DNA from: DASZHJ01 sp035604335
GTDB lineage: Bacteria > Pseudomonadota > Alphaproteobacteria > ATCC43930 > CGMCC-115725
Length of the DNA stretch: 30,182 nt
NCBI GenBank assembly: GCA_035604335.1
Contig: DATNIT010000277.1
Location: 1 to 30,182 of the forward strand
Direction: 5' to 3'
A model generated the notes under the pieces. The model was given only the letters and a program-made list of their open reading frames with translations, ran no database searches and had not been told where the DNA came from. The position numbers and the translations under genes were made by a program. The first letter of the stretch is position 1. Every line of letters starts with the position of its first letter. Shown here one piece after another: positions 15,501 through 22,626 of the stretch.

Positions 15501-16225
15501 CAGGCACCGCCCATCTGGCGCGTGATCAGCAGGGTGGCGCCGCCGGTCTTGCGGCTGTAATCCGCGAGCGCCTTGCGCCCGCCGGCGGCGAACACCGCCA
15601 CCGCGCCCAAGAGCTCCTTCAGCTGCTGGGCACTGGCGTTGTCGAAGGGGCAATAGGCGCCGCGGGAGAGGCGCGCGAGCTCCTTGAAGGCGTGGCCCGC
15701 CACGGGATTGGCGCCCTCGTGGAACACGAAAGCGGGCACGTTGAGGAGCGCCAACTCACCCGCGAGCCGGGTGAGCGCGTCCAGCGGCTCCTCCATGGCG
15801 TCGCCCACGAAGACCAGGGCATTGACGTGGCCTGCTTTCGCCTCGTCGATGGCATGCTTGAGCACGCGCGCGATCTGCGTCTCGCCGCCGACGCAGCTGA
15901 CCTTGCGCATCGCCGCATGCAGGTCCTGCGCCCGCGAGAGCCAGCGGCTCGCCTTGCATTCGCCGAAGCCTCGATAGAACACCAGCTGCACGTCGAGGCC
16001 GCCAAGGCTCGCGGTCGCCTCGAACATCTCGCCCTGGAGCCGGCAGGCGTGGTCCCAGGCGGGCTCGCGGCTCGCCGTCGCGTCGAGGGCAAAGATCAAC
16101 CGTCCGCGGCCCGAGGCCGGCCGCACCGCCGGCATCGCCGCCACCTGCTTCAGGAACGCTTCGACCTCCGCCTGCTTTGACTCGGCGGGAAGCCGGCTCT
16201 CCGAGCCCTTCTTCTCGTCCGCCAT
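15500..16225 (-). CDS. vWA-domain protein with intact MIDAS
   Basis: This 241-residue cytosolic protein has a single von Willebrand factor A-like fold starting near residue 40. The metal-ion-dependent adhesion site is complete: D48-A-T50-A-S52 in LIFALDATAS, T116 in GGETQIARVL and D142 in LVFVGDAMEE. The N-terminal 35 residues are charged and probably helical. No signal peptide or membrane segment is seen. In bacteria such proteins usually bind a partner through a divalent metal and often act with AAA+ ATPases or chaperones. Here the coupled partner is the J-domain protein, suggesting a shared role. The exact function is not known. Confidence 0.85.
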   Translation of the reverse strand: MADEKKGSESRLPAESKQAEVEAFLKQVAAMPAVRPASGRGRLIFALDATASREPAWDHACRLQGEMFEATASLGGLDVQLVFYRGFGECKASRWLSRAQDLHAAMRKVSCVGGETQIARVLKHAIDEAKAGHVNALVFVGDAMEEPLDALTRLAGELALLNVPAFVFHEGANPVAGHAFKELARLSRGAYCPFDNASAQQLKELLGAVAVFAAGGRKALADYSRKTGGATLLITRQMGGA

Positions 16226-16294
16226 ACCCTCAATATGGGATGGAGGGGGTAGCGTTGGCTAGCTGGCGCATCACGAGTGGCTGGGTTGTGTTGT

Positions 16295-16405
16295 CGTCCT
16301 TCGACGCGCTCGCGCCGCTCGCTTGCTCAGGATGACGGGCTCTCCTTGTGCACTCACCACCTCCCCTCATCCTGAGCAAGGGGCGTAGGCCCGCGTCGAA
16401 GGACG
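16295..16405. repeat. Inverted repeat pair, family B (copy 1)
   Basis: The arms CGTCCTTCGACGCG (16295-16308) and CGCGTCGAAGGACG (16392-16405) are exact inverted complements. Inner arms GCTTGCTCAGGATGA and TCATCCTGAGCAAG pair as well, so the whole element can form a long stem. It fills the space between the vWA start and the GST stop, and matches copy 2 at 24667-24776. Confidence 0.85.
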
Positions 16406-16414
16406 CACCCATAC

Positions 16415-17050
16415 CTAACCTAGTTTCGGCTCCGTCTTCTTGATGCTCTCGCGGGTCTCCATCGCCTGCCACCAGCGGCGCAGACCCTCGTGGGGTCCCA
16501 GAAGATCGCGGCCCTCGGCGGTGAGCGCGAACCAGAAATAGTGCGGCGCCAGCATCAGATCGGCGAGGCTCAGCGCATCGCCCGCGAGGTATCGGTTGCC
16601 GTCTAGAATCTGGTCCAGCGCCTCCAGGCAGACGCGGGCCTTGGGCAAAGACGCCTCGACTTTGGCCTCGTCCGCCGTCATGCCGACACGCTTGGCGATC
16701 AACCGCTGGAACGAGATGCCGACGCTGATGTTCGGAAACACGTAGCAATCGACGATGCCGATGATCTGGTTCATGCGCCCGGCTTGCCGCGGGTCCGTGG
16801 GCTGCAGCGACGGTCCCGGGAAGACCGCATCGGCGTACCGCATGATCGCCTGCGTCTCGTAGAGCGCGAAGCCCTGGTGCTCGAAGGCGGGCACTCTGCC
16901 GAAGGGATGCCGCGCGACATGCGGCATCTGACCCCATGTGCCGAATGGAACAGCCGAGAAATCGTAGACGGCTCCCTTTTCCTCCAGAGCCAGCTGCGCG
17001 CTGCGCACGTAGGGGCTGCCCTGCGTGCCGTAGAGGATCGTCTCGGACAT
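16415..17050 (-). CDS. Glutathione S-transferase family protein
   Basis: This 211-residue protein has the GST layout. The thioredoxin-like N-domain begins ILYGTQGSPYVRSAQLALEE, with the cis-Pro segment GRVPAFEHQG near 51 and the glutathione gamma-Glu-binding ETQAIMRY near 65. An all-helical C-domain follows, with LAGDALSLADLMLAPHYF near 155 (the D of the folding N-capping box is present). The candidate catalytic Ser is in QGSPYVRS near residue 12. GSTs of this kind conjugate or reduce electrophiles, but the substrate is unassigned. AGGAG lies 7 bases upstream of the ATG. It starts 19 bases after the molybdopterin oxidoreductase ends on the same strand, so co-transcription is likely. Confidence 0.9.
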   Translation of the reverse strand: MSETILYGTQGSPYVRSAQLALEEKGAVYDFSAVPFGTWGQMPHVARHPFGRVPAFEHQGFALYETQAIMRYADAVFPGPSLQPTDPRQAGRMNQIIGIVDCYVFPNISVGISFQRLIAKRVGMTADEAKVEASLPKARVCLEALDQILDGNRYLAGDALSLADLMLAPHYFWFALTAEGRDLLGPHEGLRRWWQAMETRESIKKTEPKLG

Positions 17051-17069
17051 GCGAGTCTCCTGTTTGACG

Positions 17070-19130
17070 CTAAGCCGCGCGCGCCCAGACCGCGGTGTCG
17101 TGGAACACGCCGCCGCCGTTGGGTCGGCCGGGGTCGGCGGAGATCAGGACGTTGATGCCGAGGCCTCCCTCGTAGGCATGGTTCGGCCAGATGCCCTCGA
17201 CCACCAGCACGCCGCGCTGGAGACCGTCGAAGGACTTGGCGTGGACGACCACGCTGCCGAGGCGATTGCCGAGCCGCACGCGCTCGCCGGCGGCAAGCCC
17301 GAGCGCTCGGAGATCGTCGGGGTGGATCAGCACCGAGGGCTTGCCTTCGCGGCCGACGCTCGAGGGCGTGTTGTTGAAGCTGCTGTTCAGGAACGAGCGC
17401 GCGGGCGGCGCCATCATCCGGAAGGGATGCTCGGCATCGGCCTTGTCGATGATGTCGACGTGATCGGGCAGCGCCGGCAATTCCTGGTGCAGCGGCCCGA
17501 GCGATGCCCAGTCGGCCTTGAAATGGAACCGCTTGTCCGCGTGCCCGAAGCCGTCGAGGAAGTGCGCGGTCTCGAAGGGCAGCGACCGGTCGATCCAGCG
17601 TCCCTGATAGAAAGCATCCGGCCCCGGCAGTCCGGAGATCCGCAGGCTTTCCGCGATGATCTCCATCTCGGTCATGGCGAATCCGCGGTGCTCGGCGCCG
17701 AGCCGCCGCGCGAGCTCGCAGATCACGTAGTGGTTCGTGCGCGCCTCGGCGTAGGGTTCGACCACCTTGCGCGCGATCTGCAGGTAGACGTGGCCGCCGC
17801 CGGTGTAGATGTCGTCGTGCTCGAGGAAGGTGGTGGCGGGCAGCACGACGTCGGCCATCGCCGCCGTCTCCGTCATGAACTGCTCGTGGACGCAGGTGAA
17901 GAGGTCCGATCGCAAGAAGCCCTCGCGCACACGCAGCGTCTCCGGCGCCACCACCATAGGATTGGTGTTCTGGACCAGCATCGCCGTCACCGGTGGGCCG
18001 TCACCGAGGTCGCGCTTGTCGCCCGCCAGCACCGCGCCGATCCGCGACTGATCGAAGATGCGCGTCTTCGGATCGAGCACGTCGAGGCCCTCGATCACCG
18101 TGCGATCGATGACGTAAATGCCGGCATTCGCATAGAGCGCGCCGCCGCCCTTGTATTGCCAGGCGCCGGTCACCGCCGGCAGGCACGTCACCGCGAAGAG
18201 CTGCGCCGAGCCGTTGCGCGAGCGCGAGAAGCCGTAGCCGACCCGGAGATAGCTCCGCTTGGTGCGGCCGTAGAGCCGCGCGAACTCCACGATCTCCGCC
18301 TCGGGAATGCCGGTGATGCCCGAGGCCCAGGCGGGGCTCCGCGTCTCAAGATGCGCCTCGAGCTCCGCCTCGCCCGCCGTGTATTTCGCGAGATAGGCGC
18401 GGTCGGCGTAGCCTTCCTTGAAGAGCACATGCATCACCGCGCAGGCGAGCGCGCCGTCCGTGCCAGGCTTCGGCATCAGGTGGATGTCCGCGGTCTCGGC
18501 GGTCGGCGTGCGGTAGGGATCCACCACCACGAAAGGCGCGCCGCGCTCGCGCCGAGCCTTCGTGATGTGGGTCATCACGTTGACCTGCGTCGAGACGGGA
18601 TTGCCGCCCCACACGATCACCAGATCGGACTCCGGAATCTCCAGCGGGCTCACGCCGCGCTTGGCCCCGGCGCCGGCGTTCCAGCCGGCATCCGACAGCG
18701 TCACGCAGAAGGTCGAATGCTGGCGCGCGTATTTCATCGCATGGCGCAGCCGGTTGATGCCGTCGCGCTGCACCAGCCCCATGGTGCCCGCGTAGAAATA
18801 GGGCCACACGGTCTCGCTGCCGTAGCGCTGGGCGGCGCGCGTGAACTCTTCCGCGACGCGATCGAGCGCCGCGTCCCAGGAGATCGGCTTATAGGCATCG
18901 AGCCCCGCGCCCTTCTCGCCCACGCGCAGCAACGGCGTCGACAAGCGCAGCGGATGATGCTGGCGCTCGGCGTAGCGCGCGACCTTTGCGCAGACGACGC
19001 CGGCCGTGTAGGGATTGTCGCGCGCGCCGTGGATGCGCCCGATGGTCCGCTCGTCGATGCGCTCCACCTCCAGCGCGCAGGTGCTCGGACAGTCGTGCGG
19101 GCAGACGGAATAGGCGCTGTCGAGCGGCAA
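17070..19130 (-). CDS. Molybdopterin oxidoreductase (DMSO-reductase superfamily), cytosolic type
   Basis: This 686-residue enzyme binds a bis-molybdopterin cofactor and one [4Fe-4S] cluster. The cluster motif is C10-x3-C14-x3-C18-x28-C47 in VCPHDCPSTCAL and AGVVCAKVARY. Later landmarks are IVWGGNPVSTQ, NTNPMVVAPETL near 390, and the C-terminal MopB-binding barrel with VLIHPDDLRALGLAAGERVR and LINVLISADPGRP-like sequence. No Tat signal is present, so it should be cytosolic. The TTG start at 19128-19130 is supported by GAGGAG 6 bases upstream and by reading directly into the conserved N-terminus. No electron-transfer or membrane subunit lies nearby; a lipocalin-like gene precedes it and a GST follows. 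The substrate is unknown. Confidence 0.92.
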   Translation of the reverse strand: MPLDSAYSVCPHDCPSTCALEVERIDERTIGRIHGARDNPYTAGVVCAKVARYAERQHHPLRLSTPLLRVGEKGAGLDAYKPISWDAALDRVAEEFTRAAQRYGSETVWPYFYAGTMGLVQRDGINRLRHAMKYARQHSTFCVTLSDAGWNAGAGAKRGVSPLEIPESDLVIVWGGNPVSTQVNVMTHITKARRERGAPFVVVDPYRTPTAETADIHLMPKPGTDGALACAVMHVLFKEGYADRAYLAKYTAGEAELEAHLETRSPAWASGITGIPEAEIVEFARLYGRTKRSYLRVGYGFSRSRNGSAQLFAVTCLPAVTGAWQYKGGGALYANAGIYVIDRTVIEGLDVLDPKTRIFDQSRIGAVLAGDKRDLGDGPPVTAMLVQNTNPMVVAPETLRVREGFLRSDLFTCVHEQFMTETAAMADVVLPATTFLEHDDIYTGGGHVYLQIARKVVEPYAEARTNHYVICELARRLGAEHRGFAMTEMEIIAESLRISGLPGPDAFYQGRWIDRSLPFETAHFLDGFGHADKRFHFKADWASLGPLHQELPALPDHVDIIDKADAEHPFRMMAPPARSFLNSSFNNTPSSVGREGKPSVLIHPDDLRALGLAAGERVRLGNRLGSVVVHAKSFDGLQRGVLVVEGIWPNHAYEGGLGINVLISADPGRPNGGGVFHDTAVWARAA

Positions 19131-19193
19131 GGGACGCTCCTCGTTCTTTCTGGAACGACTATAAAGCGGTGCGGGCTTCCGCGAAAGCCGCCG

Positions 19194-19619
19194 TCAGGAA
19201 GGCCGCTCCCAGACCAAGGTGGAGACGCTCATCTTGCCGTCGCGCGGATTGGGCGCCGGCGCCGTGGTGAGCGTGAGGCGGTTGCCGTCGAACTTGTAGA
19301 AGCGCACGACGTCCGTCCCGGTCCAGGCCTGATTCCAGGATTGCTCGACGTGGTGGATCACGCGATCGGGCTCGACCGTGTAGCGCCCGGCGTAAGCCAC
19401 CATGCTGCGGAAGAGCGAGAAGGCCTCGGCCTCGGTGAGCGCGGCGCCGGCGGGTGCCTTGCGGCCCTCGGCCAGGACCAGCGCGCTCATGCGGCCGTCC
19501 GCCGTGTAGATGAGCGTGCCCGTGGGATGCGCGCCCCAGAGTGGCGTCGATTCACCCGTGTCGAGGCTCTTGCGCTCGGTCGATCGCAACGTCCAGGTGC
19601 CGACGAACGGATTGCCCAT
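19194..19619 (-). CDS. Lipocalin-like domain protein
   Basis: This 141-residue protein opens with FVGTWTLRSTE, the G-x-W signature at the start of lipocalin-like barrels. LIYTADGRMSALV (near 36), a helical FSLFRSMVAYAGRYTVEPD and the final NRLTLTTAP segment match the small bacterial Lipocalin_5 type. No signal peptide is present, so it should be cytosolic. Such proteins probably bind small hydrophobic ligands and a few are cyclases or isomerases; no catalytic residues can be assigned here. The ATG at 19617-19619 lies 17 bases downstream of the YmdB stop, and the molybdopterin oxidoreductase begins 63 bases farther on, all on the same strand. Confidence 0.78.
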   Translation of the reverse strand: MGNPFVGTWTLRSTERKSLDTGESTPLWGAHPTGTLIYTADGRMSALVLAEGRKAPAGAALTEAEAFSLFRSMVAYAGRYTVEPDRVIHHVEQSWNQAWTGTDVVRFYKFDGNRLTLTTAPAPNPRDGKMSVSTLVWERPS

Positions 19620-19636
19620 GCGAGACGGCTCCGCGC

Positions 19637-20464
19637 TCAACCGACCGCGGCGGCGACGCGCGGCAGGTGCTCGGCGAGCTTGCCGCCCAACCGCACCGGC
19701 TCCACGCGGCGCGCGAGGCCCGTGGCGTCGTCGGTCTCCACGAAGACCGCGCAGAGCGTCCCCTCGCCGTCCGCGGCCTTGAGCCGCTCGCCGGGGATCT
19801 TGTTCACGAAACGCGCCACCGCCGTCTCCTTCTGCATGCCGATGACAGAATCGTAGTCGCCGCACATGCCGCAGTCGGTCTGATAGGCCGTGCCTTTCGG
19901 CAGGATCCGCGCGTCCGCCGTCGGCACGTGGGAGTGCGTGCCCACCACCACGGAAGCGCGGCCGTCGGCGAAATGTCCCATCGCCATCTTCTCCGAGGTG
20001 GCCTCGCCGTGGAAATCGATCACCACCGCCTGCACGTCGCCGAGCGGATGGAGCCCCAGCTCGCGTTCGACCGCCGCGAAGGGGCAATCGATCGCATCCA
20101 TGAAGAGCCGCGCCATCGGGTTCAGCACCAGCACGCGCCGGCCGTCGCCGAGCTCGAACACCCGCGCGCCCACGCCCGGCGTGCCCGCCGGCAGATTGAG
20201 CGGCCGCAGCAGCCGCGGGTCGCCATCGATGTAGCCCAGCAGCTCCCGCTGGTCCCAGACGTGATTGCCGGTGGTGATGACGTCCGCGCCGGCGGCGTAG
20301 AGCTCGGCGCAGAGCTTGTCGGTGATGCCGAACCCGCCGGCGGCGTTCTCGCCGTTCACCACCACGAAATCGAGCCCGAGCTCGCGCCGGAGCCGGGGCA
20401 CCTGCGCCTTCACCGCCTCGCGCCCCGACCGCCCCATCACGTCGCCACAAACCAGGAGTCTCAT
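19637..20464 (-). CDS. YmdB/TIGR00282-family metallophosphoesterase
   Basis: This 275-residue protein belongs to the YmdB family, whose Bacillus member hydrolyses 2',3'-cyclic nucleotides and affects biofilm gene expression. The dimetal site is readable: D8 in LLVCGDVMG, E39 and N40 in VVNGENAAGGFG, N67-H68 in TTGNHVWD, H152 in VIDFHGEATSEK, and H177 and H179 in VVGTHSHVPTAD. Length and motif order are normal for the family. GAGG lies upstream of the ATG at 20462-20464. The usual alphaproteobacterial neighbour is the 5-formyl-THF cyclo-ligase gene just upstream; here palindromic repeats lie between the two. Confidence 0.92.
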   Translation of the reverse strand: MRLLVCGDVMGRSGREAVKAQVPRLRRELGLDFVVVNGENAAGGFGITDKLCAELYAAGADVITTGNHVWDQRELLGYIDGDPRLLRPLNLPAGTPGVGARVFELGDGRRVLVLNPMARLFMDAIDCPFAAVERELGLHPLGDVQAVVIDFHGEATSEKMAMGHFADGRASVVVGTHSHVPTADARILPKGTAYQTDCGMCGDYDSVIGMQKETAVARFVNKIPGERLKAADGEGTLCAVFVETDDATGLARRVEPVRLGGKLAEHLPRVAAAVG

Positions 20465-20521
20465 GCCAACCTCGTGCACGCTTTTGCTACTCTAACGCAT
20501 TTCTCGCACAAGCTCTCGCCA

Positions 20522-20582
20522 GCCCCTCGCCCACGAAGTGGGAGAGGGAGGGACCCAGCGTGAAGCGCTGGGAGGGTGAGGG
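20522..20582. repeat. Repeat family A (copy 5a)
   Basis: This segment is nearly identical to the right half of the composite repeat at 5709-5769. Shared blocks are GCCCCTCGCCCACGAAGTGG, GAGAGGGAGGGACCC and GGGAGGGTGAGGG, in the same orientation and spacing. Only a few bases differ. Confidence 0.85.
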
Positions 20583-20611
20583 TCGGTGTGAACGAGCACT
20601 TCCAATCGACA

Positions 20612-20675
20612 CCCCTCACCTTCCCGCCGCTCTCGCGGCGGGCCCCTTCCTCTCCCGCTCATCGCGGGAGAGGGG
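20612..20675. repeat. Repeat family A (copy 5b)
   Basis: CCCCTCACCTTCCCGCCGC-TCTC-GCGGCGGG is followed by TCTCCCGC-TCAT-GCGGGAGA-like pairing and closes with GAGAGGGG. It abuts the cyclo-ligase stop at 20687. Together with copy 5a it fills the gap between the YmdB and cyclo-ligase genes. Confidence 0.75.
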
Positions 20676-20686
20676 TCTGCCAGCGC

Positions 20687-21277
20687 TCACAGGATTATGA
20701 GCCCAATCTCCGTCACCACGGCATCGAGCGGCGCGTCGGCCTCGTCGACCGGCACTTGCTCGACCTCCTGCACACTGAAGGCGAGACCCACGGCGAGGGG
20801 CGTGCCCCTCGCGCGCAGCGTCGCCAGAGTCCGGTCGTAGAAACCGGCGCCGTAGCCCAGCCGATGGTAGGCGCGGTCGAAGGCGAGCATCGGGACCAGC
20901 ACCAGCGACGGCACCACCTCGGGTGCGCTCGAGAGCGGCGCCTGGATTCGCATGATGTCGGGCGCGAGCGGGTCGCCGGGCGACCACGCGCGGAAGGCAA
21001 GCGGCTCTCCGCGCGCGAGGGAGATCGGCAACGCGGTGCGAAAGCCCTGCTCGGCGAGCGCCTGCATCGCGGGACGCGGATCGAGTTCGTCACGGATCGG
21101 CCAGTATCCGGAGATCACGCTGCCTCGCGCCACTGGCGTCGCGGCGATCCACGCGATCAGCCGGTTGCGCACTGCGAGGCTCGCGGCCGCACGCATCTCC
21201 GGCGTCAGCGCCGCACGGCGAGCGCGCATGATCTTGCGCAGCGCCGCCTTCTCGGCGGCGATCGTCTCGGGGCTCAC
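20687..21277 (-). CDS. 5-formyltetrahydrofolate cyclo-ligase (MTHFS)
   Basis: This 196-residue enzyme converts 5-formyl-THF to 5,10-methenyl-THF with ATP. The N-terminal helix has KAALRKIMRARRAAL, with the ATP-binding basic patch. ISGYWPIRDELDPRPA (near 55) binds folate, and the diagnostic GYGAGFYDR is at 141-149 with DAVVTE near the end. The GTG at 21275-21277 gives a normal-length protein; an in-frame ATG at 21358 would lie inside the predicted 6S RNA and add 27 unlikely residues. It lies directly downstream of the 6S RNA gene, as ygfA does in E. coli, where both share one transcript. Confidence 0.93.
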   Translation of the reverse strand: MSPETIAAEKAALRKIMRARRAALTPEMRAAASLAVRNRLIAWIAATPVARGSVISGYWPIRDELDPRPAMQALAEQGFRTALPISLARGEPLAFRAWSPGDPLAPDIMRIQAPLSSAPEVVPSLVLVPMLAFDRAYHRLGYGAGFYDRTLATLRARGTPLAVGLAFSVQEVEQVPVDEADAPLDAVVTEIGLIIL

Positions 21278-21319
21278 AGCAGGGCGAGGAAACCGGATGG
21301 AGCCGCCTCGGCCGTCGGC

Positions 21320-21470
21320 ATTGACGAACCCTCTAGGCCCGCTTTCGCAGGTGGGCACCGTATACCGGAACCAGGGCTCCGGCAGGGACAGTTCCCGAGG
21401 TGTCGTAATCGGCCCCGGGGTTTGTGCGGCCTAACGCACCAGGCAGCCCCATCCTAAGAACCAATGTGGG
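21320..21470 (-). ncRNA. ssrS: 6S RNA (SsrS), RNA polymerase regulator
   Basis: The gap between zapA and the cyclo-ligase gene is the conserved location of 6S RNA in proteobacteria. On the minus strand the sequence starts near GGTTCTTAGG and ends near CCTAGAGGGTT, which can pair as the closing stem. In between are GTGCG-TTAGGC-CGCAC, GGGA-ACTG-TCCC and CCGGA-GCCCTGG-TTCCGG hairpins, suitable for a long rod with a central bubble. 6S RNA mimics an open promoter and holds sigma-70 RNA polymerase in stationary phase. The exact ends are not determined, and the 5' end overlaps the last few codons of zapA. No plausible protein is encoded here. Confidence 0.72.
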
Positions 21471-21789
21471 GTGTTTCGAGGCGAACTGCAATCGTCTCAA
21501 TTCGCCTTGCGAGCTCCTCGAGGCCCTGGGCGAGCGCCGAGGTGTCGACGCCGTTGCCGTCGGCCGCGGATTGGCGGCGCAGCGCCGCGTGCGCATCGGC
21601 GAGCTCGTCCGTGATCACCAGCGCCGCCAGCACCAGCAGCCGCGCCTCGCCGATCTGCCCGAGCTTCCCCACGAACTCCGTGGTCTTGCGGTCGACGTAC
21701 TGCGCGAGCTCCTTGATGCGGCTCTCCTGCCCGTCTTCGCAGGAGACCGGATAGCTCCGGCCGTTCACCGTGAGGTGGATCTCGGGCAT
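21454..21789 (-). CDS. zapA: Cell division protein ZapA
   Basis: This 111-residue protein is ZapA, which cross-links FtsZ filaments at the Z-ring. The N-terminal domain reads MPEIHLTVNGRSYPVSCEDG, then EESRI-like QESRIKELAQYVDRKTTEF. The C-terminal half is a helical coiled-coil dimerisation region (EARLLVLAALVITDELADAH onward). Its ATG overlaps the TGA of the preceding gene by one base (TGATG). The 6S RNA gene begins at its 3' end, with the stop codon probably inside the closing stem of that RNA. Confidence 0.92.
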   Translation of the reverse strand: MPEIHLTVNGRSYPVSCEDGQESRIKELAQYVDRKTTEFVGKLGQIGEARLLVLAALVITDELADAHAALRRQSAADGNGVDTSALAQGLEELARRIETIAVRLETPHIGS

Positions 21790-22016
21790 CAGCCCTCCAG
21801 CACCCGGTCGAGCCGGCCGATCGCCTGATCGAGGCGGCTCGCGACGGTCTGGGTCACCTGGCTCAGCGAGGCATATTGGGCCTTGGCGTCGGCGAGCGCC
21901 CGTTCGAGTCCCGCCCGATCCTCCGCGCCGCTCGCGTGCTCCATCGCTGCCTCGACACGTAGCACCGCCCGCTCGAGGCGCTTGGCGGCTTCGACCACCC
22001 TGCTGAGATCGCTCAT
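21789..22016 (-). CDS. Small coiled-coil protein upstream of zapA (DUF4164-like)
   Basis: This 75-residue protein is almost wholly helical with a heptad pattern: LSRVVEAAKRLERAVLRVEA and VTQTVASRLDQAIGRLDRVL. Small coiled-coil proteins at this place, upstream of zapA, are common in alphaproteobacteria and some are annotated DUF4164. The one-base overlap with zapA (TGATG) shows coupled translation, which suggests a role in division-ring regulation; this is inferred from position only. Confidence 0.75.
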   Translation of the reverse strand: MSDLSRVVEAAKRLERAVLRVEAAMEHASGAEDRAGLERALADAKAQYASLSQVTQTVASRLDQAIGRLDRVLEG

Positions 22017-22074
22017 GGCGTGTTCGGCGCTTCCCCCGACTCGGGGTCACCTTACGCGCGCGCCGAACGGACAG

Positions 22075-22500
22075 TCAATGCGCGGCGAGCCGCTTGCGTA
22101 GGAAATAGCGTGTCTGTCCCCGCGGATAGTCCTCGAGGGTCCCGAACACGCCGTAGCCGCACTTCTCGTAGAAGCCGAGCGCCTGGAAGGTGTCGAGCCA
22201 GGCCGAGTGGCAGCCACGCTCGAGCGCGCGCCGCTCCGCCCGCGCCAGGAGATCGCGGCCGTATCCCTGGCCCTTGAGCGCGTCGTGCACCCAGAGATTG
22301 TCGACGAACAACCATTCCCAATAGAGGATACCATCGAGCCCGCCAGCGAGCGCACCGTCGGCATCGCGCATCAAGATCGCAAAGCGATCTTGCGAATAGG
22401 GCACGGTGCGGGCGTTGAAATCGTCGATCGCACGCTCGATCACCTTGCGGTCCTCGCGCGCGGGCGCCTCGTCGATCGTGATCTGGATCGGGAGTTTCAT
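22075..22500 (-). CDS. GNAT-family N-acetyltransferase
   Basis: This 141-residue GNAT protein has motif A in LFVDNLWVHDALKGQGYGRD (Q-G-Y-G) with LLARAERRALERGCHSAWLD after it, and motif B in QALGFYEKCGYGVFGTLEDY. The early sequence, ERAIDDFNARTVPYSQDRFA, is typical of a small-molecule or protein GNAT subgroup close to the YhhY/PhnO type, but the acceptor is unknown. The start at 22498-22500 places the first strand (PIQITIDEAP) normally. It points away from transketolase and lies 58 bases upstream of the coiled-coil gene on the same strand. Confidence 0.88.
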   Translation of the reverse strand: MKLPIQITIDEAPAREDRKVIERAIDDFNARTVPYSQDRFAILMRDADGALAGGLDGILYWEWLFVDNLWVHDALKGQGYGRDLLARAERRALERGCHSAWLDTFQALGFYEKCGYGVFGTLEDYPRGQTRYFLRKRLAAH

Positions 22501-22626
22501 GGGCGATCCAGTGTGCCATCGCGCCGCCACTCTGGCGACTCGCCGAGGCACCAGAGGACGATTGACGGAGAACGCCGCCCCCGGCAAGGTGCGGCTCGTG
22601 CGCGACTGCCGCTTCATTAATCACCG

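Noticed and set aside
17049..19856. A 935-codon open frame opposite the molybdopterin oxidoreductase
   Set aside because: It is an antisense shadow of a gene with a full set of family motifs; it crosses two further genes and has no protein-like character.
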